DNA of 64,000 nt from NCBI GenBank assembly GCA_963576475.1, contig OY754982.1, positions 16,434,217 to 16,498,216 on the forward strand. The letters are read 5' to 3'. Origin of the DNA: Molanna angustata (lineage: Eukaryota; Arthropoda; Insecta; Trichoptera; Molannidae). Positions 20,221 to 30,848 of this stretch are shown one piece after another; position 1 is the stretch's first letter, and the number at the start of each line of letters is the position of its first letter. The position numbers and the translations under genes were made by a program. The notes under the pieces were generated by a model, which searched no databases, was not told the origin of the DNA, and saw nothing but the letters and a program-made list of their open reading frames with translations.

Positions 20221-21362
20221 TCATCATCATCAGCAATGGCGCTACAGCCCGGTGCGAGCCTTGGCCTCCTCAAGAAACTGCCTCCATCCCGCCCTGTCGA
20301 CAGCAAGTCTCCTCCAGTTTGTCTGTCCGATCGCTCTTATATTGCCCTCGATGTCGTCCAGCCATCTCATCCTAGGTCTCCCTCTGCTTCTTCTTCCTTC
20401 AGGACAGGTGTCCAATACTTTCTTTGAGACCCGGTTATCCTCCATTCTACAAACGTGTCCGAGCCAACGTAGACGTTGTATTTTGATGTATTGGACAACG
20501 TTCGGTTCGCCATACATTATTTCTAGCTCGTGGTTAAACCGGATCCTCCAAGATCCTCCTTCACAGGTAGGATCAAATATTTTGCGAAGTATTTTCCTTT
20601 CGAACACCAACAATGCATTTTCGTCCTTCTTGGTCAATGTCCAGCATTCTGATGCATATGTCATGACCGGTCTAAGAAGAGTTTTGTAAATGAGGGTTTT
20701 TGTTTTACGAGAGATGAGTCGTGACCTTAAGTGCTTTAGCAGGCCATAATAGCATCTATTTGCCGCGGCAAGTCTTGCCCTTATTTCCGCACTGGTGTTG
20801 TTGTCCGCTGTAACAAGAGATCCCAGGTATGTGAATGATTCAACGGCTTCTAGCTGATGGGTTCCCACTGATATTGACTCGTTTCTTACGGTGATGCTAT
20901 TCAGTGATGCTTTTCTTGTTGCCATGTATTTTGTCTTTGAAGCGTTGATCTTTAGACCCATGTTATTGGCTGCAGACTCAAGTCTCAAGAAGTTATCCTT
21001 CATGCAAGGCAACGTTCTAGATATAATATCGATATCGTCTGCATATGCAAGTAATTGACTCGACTTTCTGAAAATTGTTCCTGTTGTCTCTACGCCTGAG
21101 TCTCTAACAGCTCTTTCCAGGACAATATTAAATAACAAGCATGCCAATGCATCGCCTTGTCGGAGCCCTCTATATGTTGTGAACTGTTCCGAGGTGCTAC
21201 ACTGTATTTTTACACTGCAGTATGTATTGGACATGGTCATTTCGACAAGGCGCACAAGTTTAGGGGGGATGGCCAACTCCATCATTGCCTCGTGGAGCTT
21301 AATTCTGTTGACACTGTCATATGCAGCCTTGAAGTCCACAAACAGGGATGTAGGGATGTAGG
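20221..21362 (-). mobile_element. RTE-like LINE, 5'-truncated, inserted with a 12-bp target duplication
   Basis: ATTAAGTGAATG lies on both sides (20209-20220 and 21363-21374), and the host LINE frame is continuous across one copy of it. The 3' end on the minus strand is very short: stop codon, CGCCATT, then a GATGATGATGA microsatellite-like tail. The 5' truncation falls just before RT motif A. A fragment of the same 3' end occurs at 27955-28130. Confidence 0.95.
20242..21362 (-). CDS. LINE reverse transcriptase, C-terminal ~373 residues (5'-truncated)
   Basis: The open frame starts at the truncation point with SLFVDFKAAYDSVNRIKL (motif A), then YRGLRQGDALACLLFNIVLE (motif B), LLAYADDIDIISR (YADD motif C), MGLKINASKTKYMATRK and ESFTYLGSLVTADNNTSAEI. 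The conserved C-terminal region (SRLISRKTKTLIYKTLLRP, LRWLGHVCRMEDNRVSKKVL, RGRPRMRWLDDIEGNIRA) ends at a stop at 20242. There are no stops or frameshifts, so insertion was fairly recent. Endonuclease and fingers are missing, so it cannot move by itself. RTE-like placement is from the short repeat-type tail and general sequence pattern; other endonuclease LINE clades are not excluded. Confidence 0.9.
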
Positions 21363-21437
21363 ATTAAGTGAATGTAGGGCAAAGAAAATAGATTTACTAA
21401 CATGCGATACCTGTTCATGCCACGAAAGGTCATCATC

Positions 21438-22059
21438 GATGAAGTATCATTCATTCATCGATACATGAGTTACATCGTTTGATTTTTCTATTTTTTCGTA
21501 TCATCATTTATATTTGTAAATGATTTCGTAAAACACGGTATATATTATTTATCTGTATAATAACAGAAGGCAGATTGCACATTTGGATGAAATTAGGTGA
21601 GTCGATAGATTTTTAAACAGAGATAATACAAAAAAAATATATATGAGTATTTTTATCAAAAAAGTAGACGCTGAATTTATTATTAAAATATCGTAAAAAA
21701 AACATTCCTTTTATTCGATCATTCTTCATTGTTTCTCCTAGTTTGGCTTTTTTTAAATTAAAAATAATTGAAACACAATACAAATAAAAGCAAAAACAAA
21801 ACAAGGTCTGAAAAAAAGTAAATTATGCACTTAGACCTTGTGATTGCGAAATGATCAAATGATCAATGAAATGAATGAAACAAATATATGTGTAATCTTA
21901 TTATATTTTAACGTTTAGGAATGCCAGTAAAACATGCAAATGGTTTTAAACGCAGAAAGCAAAGTAAACAATTAAATTGACTATTTCGGAATAGTATTAT
22001 AGTATTGAAAAAAAAATCAGTAAACAATGATATTATACTGTCAAAAATTAGGTGTAAAC
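21438..22059. other. AT-rich DNA, nothing recognised
   Basis: No supported feature. Confidence 0.45.
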
Positions 22060-22135
22060 ATCATCGTGGCGCCAAAGGATTAGAAGAGCCGACCCTACCT
22101 AAAGTGGAATAAGGCAAAGAAAAAGAAGAAGAAAA
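22060..22135 (+). repeat. LINE 3' end remnant with GAAGAAGAA tail
   Basis: GAGCCGACCCTACCTAAAGT, GGAATAAGGCAAAGAAAAAG, then AAGAAGAAAA. This resembles the end of LINE ORF2 plus short tail seen at 28.37 and 57.3 kb. Too short to place in a family. Confidence 0.4.
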
Positions 22136-22734
22136 TACTGTGAATAATATAAATTGTTATTTTATTTTATTTAATGTACCTACTCGATTATTAATTATTT
22201 TTGTGTAATATATTTTTGTGATACAAAAATAATTAGTAATCATGTACATTTAAACAATACTCCATTATTTAATATTTTTCCTTTGACAACCTCTGCTTCC
22301 AACAATGTAAGCTCCGCCCATCAACTTTCCGATACTTAATTTAGGCACACGGGTCACATTGTGTACATAGTATCTATGTTTAGTATAAGTTTGTCCGGAC
22401 GAAGGAGCGGTTACGTCTCCGAAACTAATTGACATAAAAATACTCAACTTGGTTAGATACTAAGATATTTTATCCTATTTAATTAAATTAGTTAAAATGT
22501 GCCACAAAGAATTAGCAGCAAATTATGAAGATAATATAAATTGTACTTAAAGAATTACATTTTGCAACAGGTATATGAATAGAAAACTTTGTACCCCTCG
22601 ATGCATACATAATGTTTTTTTATGTATCTAGCGATTGCGAGGAGGAACAAGGTGATAAGCATCTTCTTGTCTACCGAAACATGGTACAGGGGTGTAACGA
22701 GGAAGACTTGGTTGTGGCAAATGACGTAGCAATT
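22136..22734. other. AT-rich DNA, nothing recognised
   Basis: No supported feature; ORFs of 60-73 codons overlap on the minus strand without motifs. Confidence 0.45.
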
Positions 22735-22845
22735 TTTTTTGAAATTGGTTGGTTGGAAGAAAATATCTACTGACAATAAGCTCGTCAGCGTGCAATATAT
22801 TTATTTATATTATCTACAATAAGATAAATAAATAAATCAAGCATG
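22735..22845 (+). repeat. LINE stem-loop 3' tail remnant
   Basis: GAAATTGGTTGGTTGGAAGA is followed by a degraded stem-loop, CAATAAGCTCGTCAGCGTGC and a TATTTATTTATATT/AATAAATAAA tail. It matches the 3' end order of the LINE at 2.04-2.13 kb. Confidence 0.65.
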
Positions 22846-22902
22846 AGTGACCTTAAAATGAAATTGTATCCGGAAAACGGCGATGAAACTATCTATAAAA
22901 TA

Positions 22903-23668
22903 TTGACAGATTTTTAATTATCTCAATAGAGACGAAGTTGGAATATTTACTGTAGGAGAACCGGGAAATCAAGGCACCTACAGGGCTTACGACCTTTCAT
23001 CGGCTGGTTTACGTGATCACTTTATGCGCTTGCGCAACGTTCACCAATTATGCCTTTTCAATGAGATCCCTATCAATTCAATTTTGAAAGTTCTATATAT
23101 TGTAATACTGAAATTCTTTTCGCTTGAAAATAAGGAATTTTTACTACAGCCATCTATGTGTGAAATTATGAACAACATTTTTATTATTTTTACTTATTTT
23201 TGTTGTAACACCATCTATTGAGAGAATTGGTTTTTTGTAAATAATGAGAGCAACAATTCTTATACCTGAGGTGACAAATGCATTTTTCGCATAGAAGTCA
23301 CCCCTGAATTGCGCCAGACTTATAAGGTCATTTTTGTCTTATTATCTCAATAGATGGCGTTATAACAAAAATAAATAAAAATAATAAGAATGTTGTTCAT
23401 AATTTCACACATAGATGGCTGTAGTAAAAATTCCTTATTTTTAAACGAAAAGAATTTCAGTATTACAATAGTTATATAGAACTTTCAAAATTGAATTGAT
23501 AGGGATCTCATTAAAAAGGCATAATTGGTGAACGTTGCGCAAGCGCATAAAGTGATCACGTAAACCAGCCGATGACAGGTCGTAAGCCCTGTAGGTGCCT
23601 TGATTTCCCGGTTCTCCTACAGTAAATATTCCAACTTCGTCTCTATTGAGATAATTAAAAATCTGTTA
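22903..23668. mobile_element. Palindromic MITE family P (copy 2, full length, ~766 bp)
   Basis: Arms of roughly 300 bp are inverted copies. The left begins CAGATTTTTAATTATCTCAA near 22908; the right ends with its reverse complement near 23664. Inside each arm are CTGTAGGAGAACCGGGAAAT, TACAGGGCTTACGAC, GGCTGGTTTACGTGATCACT and GCGCTTGCGCAACGTTCACC. The unique centre (~23235-23335) contains AGAAGTCACCCCTGAATTGC. The left flank TTGA and right flank TTAA hint at a TTAA target. No transposase. Confidence 0.9.
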
Positions 23669-24914
23669 AAAAATATCTTTGACTCCCGACAGGGAAAAAA
23701 CTCCAATGTTTGCGCATATGCAATAATAAAAATATTCGACGTAGCAATTGCTACTGCAAACTATTGTATGTAATGCATGTCCGGAAACGTAAGTATCATA
23801 GACCAGGTTTAATGTTTTTTCAAACTTTAATATTTAATGTATTATGGTCGAATTTTGAACTCTGCGCAATCACTAGTATAAATTAAAAGTTCTTTGAAGC
23901 GTTCAAATCTCATGCACTCTTGCGGCTCGTATGTAGTAGCCACGGGTCTAATCAGAAATTAAACACGCTAAATTTATTGCGATCATGTTGTTCTGGCTGA
24001 AGTGTTTATGGGGACGTAATTTAGTTATTCGCGGCTTCAAGCTCAATGGTGAATGGTGACTTCGTGGATCTTTTAAGATATTTATTATTTTCCCAAAGAC
24101 TTTCCGCATACTGGACTTTATACTTACACACCTATCTATGTACTTGCAGAAGAAAATACATATGACATGTGTTGTATTACTGTTTAATGAATAAATCAAA
24201 CATCATACTTATCATGCTTCATCAATGTTTACAGCTAAATCTTCAACCAGTTCTGAAAAAAATTCTATAAGCTTATTGCACCCATCAAGCAATATTGTTT
24301 CAATAAGATTCAAGAATTTAATTACTAATTATTAAGAGACAGCGTATCAGCCTATTAAACCAATCATTAATATGTTCGTCAAAAAAAAAAACAGCAAAAT
24401 TATATCTAGCAGTTTTGTGTTTATTTATATTTCATTAAATATACACGAATTACATAATTCATCTTACTATATTATTTAGCAACGTTTTTTAATGTTATTA
24501 TTACTGTCGATTAAATAATGCATTATTGAAACGCATCATGAATAATCTAAAATAACTTGTGTTGTTAAACATTGCACTAATATATTCAATTATTCAACTA
24601 ATTCTGTCACGGCGCGAATAATGACTTGGTATCGATAGCGCCCTATAGATAACATATCATAAACAGTAGCTCGATCGTGAATATACGATAGGTGTTGATC
24701 GCCGAAAGCGTTCACTAAACGAATATTCATAATAGTATTATTGTTTTGAGCATATCTTAACCATTTTATCCGCTTATACATATAACTCTATGCTTATACA
24801 TATTTAAATGTGATATTTCAAGTATAATCGAAAATTTCATTGAACTGCTGTTCAACCCAGCTGGCAGACTTATTATGCATCAGATTTACTAGCTGCACTG
24901 GTTGGTGTCCAGAT
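23669..24914. other. AT-rich DNA, no gene supported
   Basis: At 24590-24781 a minus-strand ORF of 63 codons (MYKRIKWLRYAQNNNTIMNI...) has a protein-like composition but no motif or neighbour to support it. Nothing else was recognised. Confidence 0.4.
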
Positions 24915-25085
24915 CAAGTGAACTTAGATTAGGGCCTAAGAGGCGGCTTATCATAATCCTAGTTTTGGTTTAAAATCACCTTTCAAATTAAACAAATTAC
25001 CTTTTGACATACGTGAAGTGCAAATTCTTAAAGCTTTCTAAAAATTACTTAAGACTTATCTTTGTCTCGCTGAAGTTTATTTGAC
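24915..25085 (+). pseudogene. CR1-like LINE C-terminal fragment (copy 2)
   Basis: PFKLNKLPFDIREVQILKAF with a stop, then KLLKTYLCLAE, aligns with PLKWNKLPLDIRR..FGRLLKTALFSRA at 37.07 kb. GGCGGCTTATCATAATC upstream matches the preceding codons. Short, diverged, inactive. Confidence 0.65.
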
Positions 25086-25877
25086 AAAAAAACTGTTTTA
25101 CCAAAAAAAAAAAATTAAAACTTTTAATCTCAAATGGACCATGCTCAGCTATGTTGCGGGAGGACATGCCCCCAGTTGCTGATTTTCAGAGTGATCTTAT
25201 TGCTAATATAATATGAATCTCTGATAAAATAATTCACCTTAAGAGGTCGTTTATTCCTGATGATCGCGTTCATTGGATGTGCAATGAATCGTGTGTTTAA
25301 GATTATCAATAATATTTGGAGTATTTTCTCAGTGTTCAATATGTATGCAATGTACAGAGCATTATCAAGAGACGAGGAAGGTATTTGTTGAATGGTTGTG
25401 ATGATTCCGAGATTCAGATGTTGTTGCTTGACTAACGAAGGTGGATGAGCATGTGGATGGAAAGGTGGGTAGGTAGGTATGCATTATGCAGGTACTAGAC
25501 TGGACTGGATACGATTGTAGTGTAGTAGGTATGATTCACGAGTTCTGAAGATGTTACCGCAGGTCAGCTTTGATTAAAGCGTCCGAAACTGTATTGCTGT
25601 TACCCATGTTAAGAAATAATCTATTATTTACATTATTTATAAAAATACTAAGGCCAAACTTTACGACATACAATATTTTTTTTATTTATTAAAAGAAAAA
25701 CAGTTAAATTAACAATTGAATAAGAGCTCATGTAATTTTGTGTGCATCCATAATTGGACGTCCAGCACTCATAATAATAACTAATATTATCTTCTTTTTA
25801 TGAAAATTGTAAGCTGGATGTCTGTCTGTCCCTTTCCGCTACATCGGTTAGGTACTTTGGTTCTTTCTCTTATAAAG
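25086..25877. other. AT-rich DNA, nothing recognised
   Basis: No supported feature. Confidence 0.45.
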
Positions 25878-26088
25878 AAATAAATAATAAACACTTCCTT
25901 GCACCCTGCGCAAGTGGCGAGTTTATTGCCGTATGGCAATTTCTTCCAACTAACCAGTGTTTCTAGCCCAGAGAAGCAATATTTGCGTGAGAAATGAATT
26001 TAAATAAATTTCTCCTCTGCTGGGAATCGAACCCAGGACGCCCGCACAGAAACCGAACGGCTTACCAACTGTGCCACGGCGGTCGGCC
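25878..26088 (-). mobile_element. tRNA-derived SINE with LINE-type tail, family C (copy 1)
   Basis: On the minus strand it has a tRNA-like head (GCCGACCGCCGTGGCACAGT; GGGTTCGATTCCCAGCAGAG) and a body TTTAAATTCATTTCTCACGC, GCTTCTCTGGGCTAGAAACA. The tail GTTAGTTGGAAGAAATTGCC plus ATACGGCAATAAACTCGCCA carries the same stem-loop as the LINEs at 2.06 and 19.5 kb. It ends in an AATAAATA-type tract near 25880. A second copy is at 63205-63410. Confidence 0.85.
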
Positions 26089-26095
26089 ATGACAT

Positions 26096-26977
26096 TCTGA
26101 ATTCTGTCTCTTATTTTAAAAAAAGATAGAGATAAAAGTAACAAAATATAAAAAATCTATACCTAAATGTTGATAAAATAATATTATGAAGTAAAAAGTA
26201 TTATTTTGAATTCACAATAATGGCGTTTTAAAAATCATCAATATAACATCATTTCCTCCACAGTGATGGTGTATATCAGACAGTAAAACTCCCTTCCGTC
26301 GGCGACTCGAAACAGCTCCTCCACTGATCTTTCGTATCTTGTTTTAAAAAATAACGTATTTTACGCATATTTTCTGTCAACTACTGAAAATATTGGAATA
26401 TTTCCCGCTTATTTTTTCGCCCCTACTATAATATCTGATCTAGACTAGTTTCTAATATTATTTATTTGTTTATTTATATCCACACAAAAAAACCAAATAA
26501 CATTATCGAATAGTTCGGTACAAAATAATTTAAATAATGCAACAATACTTCAATTCATTATACAGTGTAATACAATTTAAAATATGCTGGGATTGGCAAA
26601 ATGCTCCAATATAACATGAACATCAACCAGTTATACATATATTAAACTGTTTGTTAATGGATGATAGGATAGGGAACGTAATGAAATGTGAAGGTTTGAA
26701 TACGTGAATGTCGTGACATGGTGCATGGTGTACGGTCAGTACTGCACAAACTATCAAATGTACAAGATTGGTACCTACTTACCTAACAACATGCAAGACT
26801 ACTATAATATATACCTACCTATTTCACACTTGGAATCTATCTGATGTGGTCCATTGCAACAATTATTTATCTTCATTTAATGTTACATGAAGGTATGTAG
26901 GTATAATCTGACATGTCTGACATCTTATGATAAATTATGAGATTACGAGGCGTAAAAGCGATTTTAAAGGATAGATG
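26096..26977. other. AT-rich DNA with a possible trace of LINE family D
   Basis: Around 26290-26345 the plus strand has CGACTCGAAACAGCTCCTCC, like the reversed VEELFR codons of family D. The match is too short for a confident call. Nothing else was recognised. Confidence 0.35.
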
Positions 26978-27475
26978 GGTGGTGGCAGAGCGATTAGCGC
27001 GCTGGGTTAGTAATCCAGTGGTCGCGAATTCGAATTCTGCCACGAGCGATTTCGTTCACAAAAGCATTTTTTGCTTTTTAATATTATTATTATTTACTAG
27101 GAGTGGGACCCACACGCCCCCGCACCGCGACAATGTTTGATATATTGTGCACCTACCTTTAGGGTTGTGGTATCAATAGCAGTTCAGCTTCTTGAATGAA
27201 GATCGAGATGACTCCCAAGTATTTTGTCTTAGTATAAATGCTCCAGGTGTCTGTGTCTGGACTCCATTAGTCTATGTCTGGAACTCGCTGATCACATGCG
27301 AGGCTGTTCTTTCTCCTTGTTGACACTTTCTACAGTTTGCGTTATCAACGATCCCCATTATGTAATGTCTTTTTAGATAACAGTGACTAGAGCGTTTATG
27401 ATTAGTTTAGGGAATGTGAGGATGTATGTATATGTACCTACTTGTTTCAAAAAAGTTAATAAATAACAATAATAT
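26978..27475 (+). mobile_element. SINE family B, split by a LINE fragment
   Basis: The head is complete (GGTGGCAGAGCGATTAGCGC; CGCGAATTCGAATTCTGCCA; GCGATTTCGTTCAC) at 26978-27062. The SINE 3' part reappears at about 27400-27475 (ATTAGTTTAGGGAATGTGAG; TGTATATGTACCTACTTGTT). Between them is unrelated sequence including LINE codons on the opposite strand, so a LINE piece appears to have entered the SINE. Confidence 0.7.
27145..27400 (-). pseudogene. LINE C-terminal zinc-knuckle fragment
   Basis: The minus strand reads RSSHCYLKRHYIMGIVDNAN, then CRKCQQGERTASHVISEFQ and a stop. The CxxC..H pattern after an H-LKRH block is typical of the region following RNase H in some insect LINEs. RT and RNase H are absent. 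It lies inside SINE B. Confidence 0.65.
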
Positions 27476-27770
27476 AAGATAGGGATGTAACAACTAAAAA
27501 TCTCAGAATAATCATTGCTTGACTGAAAACTCTCAAGACTTTTGTTTATCCTACAGATTACAAGCGACCTTACAAGCGAAGGGCGAAAGGGACCTTACAA
27601 GCGAAGGGCGAAAGCGACCTTACAAATGTTTGGTTTATGATCTGGGAGAAAGAATGAATGCTTTTTACAATGAAAATTACAATAAAACACTAATATTTGA
27701 TTATAAATCAAAACATTTACTAAAATAACACAAAATAAATACTTGAAGCTTAAAAAAGTAGGACAATGCA
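27476..27770. other. Short tandem duplication in otherwise plain DNA
   Basis: At 27560-27626 a ~27-bp unit (AAGCGACCTTACAAGCGAAG with GGCGAAAGG) is repeated about 2.5 times. No gene recognised. Confidence 0.55.
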
Positions 27771-27840
27771 AGTAGACGAGAGTTCAAATCCTGCCTCAAC
27801 CGATTTCGTTCAGCGTTTAATAAACAAGCTTAAATAGCTT
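27771..27840 (+). repeat. SINE family B remnant
   Basis: GAGAGTTCAAATCCTGCCTC and AACCGATTTCGTTCAGCG match the B-box region and body start of family B; both ends are lost. Confidence 0.55.
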
Positions 27841-27954
27841 ATCCAGCATAGAATAGGAAACATATTGTGAGGGAGTACATTATATTTAGGTAAAGATATT
27901 CATTAATTCAAAATAATGTACCCGTTAGAAGATCGAAAAGAAAATAGTTATATT

Positions 27955-28130
27955 CATCATTATCATTGGCGCTACAGCCTTGTGTGGGCCCTGGCCTCCT
28001 CCAGAATCCTTCTTCAGCCGTTCCTGTCCTCCACCGTTCTCCTCCAAATAGTTATATTGGCCAGAGATAATGTTCCCCAGAAAAGCAGACCTCCTGGACG
28101 TCCTACCATCTCTTGGGAGTAGACCTAAAA
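27955..28130 (-). repeat. 3' end of the RTE-like LINE inserted at 20.2 kb
   Basis: GGCGCTACAGCCTTGTGTGG and GGCCCTGGCCTCCTCCAGAA follow a TTCATCATTATCATT tail on the plus strand. This matches the minus-strand end of the element at 20221 (stop, CGCCA, GATGATGA tail). Only the last ~50 codons survive, frameshifted. Confidence 0.7.
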
Positions 28131-28239
28131 AAAGAAGAAAAAGAGTATTTAATCTTATCTTTACCAATAATACAACCATGATATGACCATGAAGGGAGGA
28201 CATCTACTCCGTCAAAGCTAAAAAGCCGTGAGGAAGAGC

Positions 28240-28390
28240 CAGACCACATGATGGACGAGTATTGTGAGAGAGCTTGCGGCACAAGGTGTCCCACAGGAGA
28301 AAACTCAGAGCCGCAGATCATGGCGGCTGTTGACTAAGACGCCCGACCCTGGTTAAAATGGGATGGAGAGGCAGAAAATGATGATAATCT
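28240..28390 (+). pseudogene. LINE C-terminal fragment
   Basis: In one plus frame it reads ELAAQGVPQEKTQSRRSWRL and LTKTPDPG before a stop, like the W-R-L-V-x-ADP end of LINE ORF2, then a short GATGATAA tail. It is a different family from the neighbour at 28428. Confidence 0.5.
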
Positions 28391-28427
28391 TTACTAATAA
28401 TCACATTTAAATGAAATATTTTTTTAT

Positions 28428-28680
28428 ATGATCGCAACATATCAAAGGATGCCAAAGTTGCCATTCATAACGCCATCGTAGTGTCGGGGACGCCCAAGAA
28501 AGGGATGGCACGACCATGTGAACGAAATTTTGAAAGACGGAAATGTTAGAAGTGTGAGCAATAGACGAACATGTATGAGACGAAGCATGAATGTGGACGA
28601 GGCGAGGGCGTTAGGTTCTCTCTGCCTACCCCGCAAGGGACATGGCGTGATGGTATGTATGTATGTATGTATGTATTTTT
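28428..28680 (+). pseudogene. RTE-type LINE 3' end with (GTAT)n tail
   Basis: It reads YDRNISKDAKVAIHNAI, then after an internal deletion SGTPKKGWHDHVNEILKDGN, RRTCMRRSMNVDEARALGSL, and CLPRKGHGVM, running into GTATGTATGTATGT. The deletion removes the block between the palm end and the GRPKKxW motif. The first codons match the end of the RT fragment at 2.14 kb, and the 3' end matches 54.30-54.47 kb (minus). Confidence 0.8.
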
Positions 28681-28727
28681 TTAATTGCATATACGCAAAC
28701 ATTGGATTTTTTCCAATTTCCATCTCA

Positions 28728-28905
28728 ATAAATTTTTTTTTTAATGAATATGTCCTTGTTAAACAAGTACATATACATCTTCCTACGTTCCCTAAAATAA
28801 GCAAATAAATGCTTGTGCTATAGGTGAACGAAAGCGGTCGAGGCAGGATTCGAACTCGCGACCACTGGATTACTAACCCAGCGCGCTAACCGCTCTGTCA
28901 TGTGT
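28728..28905 (-). mobile_element. SINE family B, near full length
   Basis: The minus strand has TGACAGAGCGGTTAGCGCGC, TGGGTTAGTAATCCAGTGGT, CGCGAGTTCGAATCCTGCCT, CGACCGCTTTCGTTCACCTA, then TTTTAGGGAACGTAGGAAGA and a poly-A tail. The tRNA-like fold region (residues 1-~75) is followed by an unrelated body, so this is a SINE. Confidence 0.8.
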
Positions 28906-28974
28906 ATGTAAATATTCGATTTACATACACATATAAGCAAGTAGGTAAACAAGCCAAAAATTAAATAATATTTC

Positions 28975-29455
28975 AGGCGCAGTTCAGGGGTGACATCTGT
29001 GCGAGACACCTTCACCTCATTTATACGGAGTGTTGTTTTCATTGTTTACAAATAAACCAATTTCTCAATAGATGGCGTTACAAAAAGGTTTCTTCGTTAC
29101 TTCAATATATGGCAATAGCAATAATATATTATTATTTTCAGGTGAAGTTTTACACACTATTCAAATATACAGAACTTTCAAAAATAACATTGATCATGTA
29201 ACTCAATAAGAAGGCATAGTTGGTGAACGTTGCGCAAGCGCATAAAGTAATCACGTAAACCAACTGATGACAGGTTGTAAGCCCTCTAGGTGCCTTGAGT
29301 ACCTGGTTCTTCTATAACATCCAAACTTCCAAAAAACTGCTTTGCAGTTTGGCGGGAAAATAAACTTATATTGTTTTCTATTAACAAATAAATATCTTAA
29401 AAAAAATCACAACTTCGTCTCTCTTGAGATGTTAAAAAGTTTGTCAGTAAAAATA
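28975..29455. mobile_element. Palindromic MITE family P (copy 3, one arm plus centre)
   Basis: The centre (GGCGCAGTTCAGGGGTGACA) is the reverse complement of the centre of the 23-kb copy. One arm follows (TTGGTGAACGTTGCGCAAGC, GTAGGT-like GCCCTCTAGGTGCCTTGAGT, CCTGGTTCTTCTATAACA). The distal arm end (CAACTTCGTCTCTCTTGAGA) recurs at 29410 after an ~80-bp interruption. The other arm is missing. Confidence 0.75.
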
Positions 29456-29504
29456 ACATTTAAATCACTTGACTATTTAAACATGTGCAAGTTTTTTTAT
29501 ATTA

Positions 29505-29690
29505 AAATGAATATGGCCTTGTTAATCAAACAAGTACATATACATCTTCCTATGTACATTCCCTAAAATAAACATAAATGCTGGTGCTATAGGTGAACGA
29601 AATCGGTTAATGCAAAATTCGAACACGCGACCACTGGATTACTAACCCAATGCGCTAACCGCTCTGCCATCGACCCATCTAAGTTAATTA
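29505..29690 (-). mobile_element. SINE family B, near full length
   Basis: The same features as 28728-28905 occur on the minus strand: TGGCAGAGCGGTTAGCGCAT, TGGGTTAGTAATCCAGTGGT, then the degraded B box and CCGATTTCGTTCACCTATAG body. It is less conserved at the B box. Confidence 0.8.
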
Positions 29691-30299
29691 TCAATTTTAC
29701 TGTTTTAAAATTTCTAAAAGGATTTCATTTCAAATTTAATTCAAGGTATAACAATGTATAACTTCATGTTTAAACTGTCCTACATTTACAATGTCGTTTT
29801 GAGATATAATACTGTATCACACTTTAATGATGAAGAAGTTGATAATTACCAACAGAAAGATTCGCCTTACTGTTTGTGGCGATCTCATCAAAGCCATGAC
29901 TACCGTAAATAAGCAAAGGGTTATAAGTCACAATATCCATAAATAATGTAACTTTGCATATTATTCATGGGTGTATATCTCACTTCAAAGTAATGAATTC
30001 AATACATAGTAGGTGATTTTTAATGATGGTGTAAATACATCACTTTTCACCACTTATGATGATCATTTTTTGTCTCTGGAGAACAACACTCCCATCAAAA
30101 TTTAAAGAGTATTACGGTCGATGAAAAGACTACTTTACTGAAACAAGTGGTATCATTCAAAACATAGTATTTACATTTGGTATAATGATCAAGTTCAGTA
30201 GACACCCACTTTTTTAATACAATAGAAGAGTGATTTGCGCCAAATGGAAGAAATATAAAAAATATAGGTACTAGTGAATATTACGACTTACAGATCAAT
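29691..30299. other. AT-rich DNA, nothing recognised
   Basis: No supported feature. Confidence 0.45.
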
Positions 30300-30550
30300 A
30301 CCATTGATTCAGATAAATTTAGTTATTGCGGAATAAATAGGAATAGACATAAGCGATAAGAGATGCGACATGTTTACTAGTAGAATGAAATTGGGATAGA
30401 TGTCATATTCGTAGTGCATCAGACATTCAAAGAACAGGTGATCGAGTGTTTCCAAATCTGCCCCGCATGCACATGAAGGGTTTACTTTTATATTTATTTT
30501 ACATAAGTGAGTAGCAACTGAGCAATGACCCAATCTCATTCTCGAGATAT
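30300..30550 (-). pseudogene. LINE C-terminal fragment with Cys-rich motif
   Basis: The minus strand gives MRLGHCSVATHLCKINIKVN, PSCACGADLETLDHLFFECL, then an H..Y.Y segment. The CxCG...T-DH-FF-C pattern is the zinc-knuckle region near the end of ORF2 in I/Jockey/R1-like LINEs. No upstream RT is present and the copy is short. Confidence 0.75.
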
Positions 30551-30848
30551 TAGAAATTTCTCTTTAAGACATTTTTTTATGTGAAACCAAGGGAAAGATG
30601 GAATGTTAATATTTCTTTTTTTCTAGAAAATTGAATAATCTAGTTGGGATATTTCGGCACACACACACACACACACATACAATTTGTATAGCAGTCGCCT
30701 ATACACAATAGAACACTTAATAGTTTGATACTTCATCTCCAAACATCGATATATCGATATCAGGGGTTCAACTTTTGAATTTTTGGTTTATTTTTCCATA
30801 TATCTTAGAAACCATAAAAGCTAGAACACTGAAAACTGGTATATACAA

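Larger units (their letters stand above)
19431..21437 (-). mobile_element. CR1/Jockey-like LINE, 5'-truncated, interrupted by a second LINE
   Basis: On the minus strand the element runs from about 21437 (codons DDDLSWHEQVSHVSKS) to 21363, is broken by an insertion at 20221-21362, and resumes at 20220 (HSLNKLKNFLPFRCKITLAQ). It reaches its stop at 19693 and a 3' UTR. The tail carries the ATTGCC/GGCAAT stem-loop (19500-19525) and TTTA repeats at 19430-19450. It belongs to the same family as the LINE at 1-2131. Confidence 0.9.

Noticed and set aside
20252..21468. Plus-strand ORFs of 60-145 codons
   Set aside because: They are shadows of the minus-strand reverse transcriptase.
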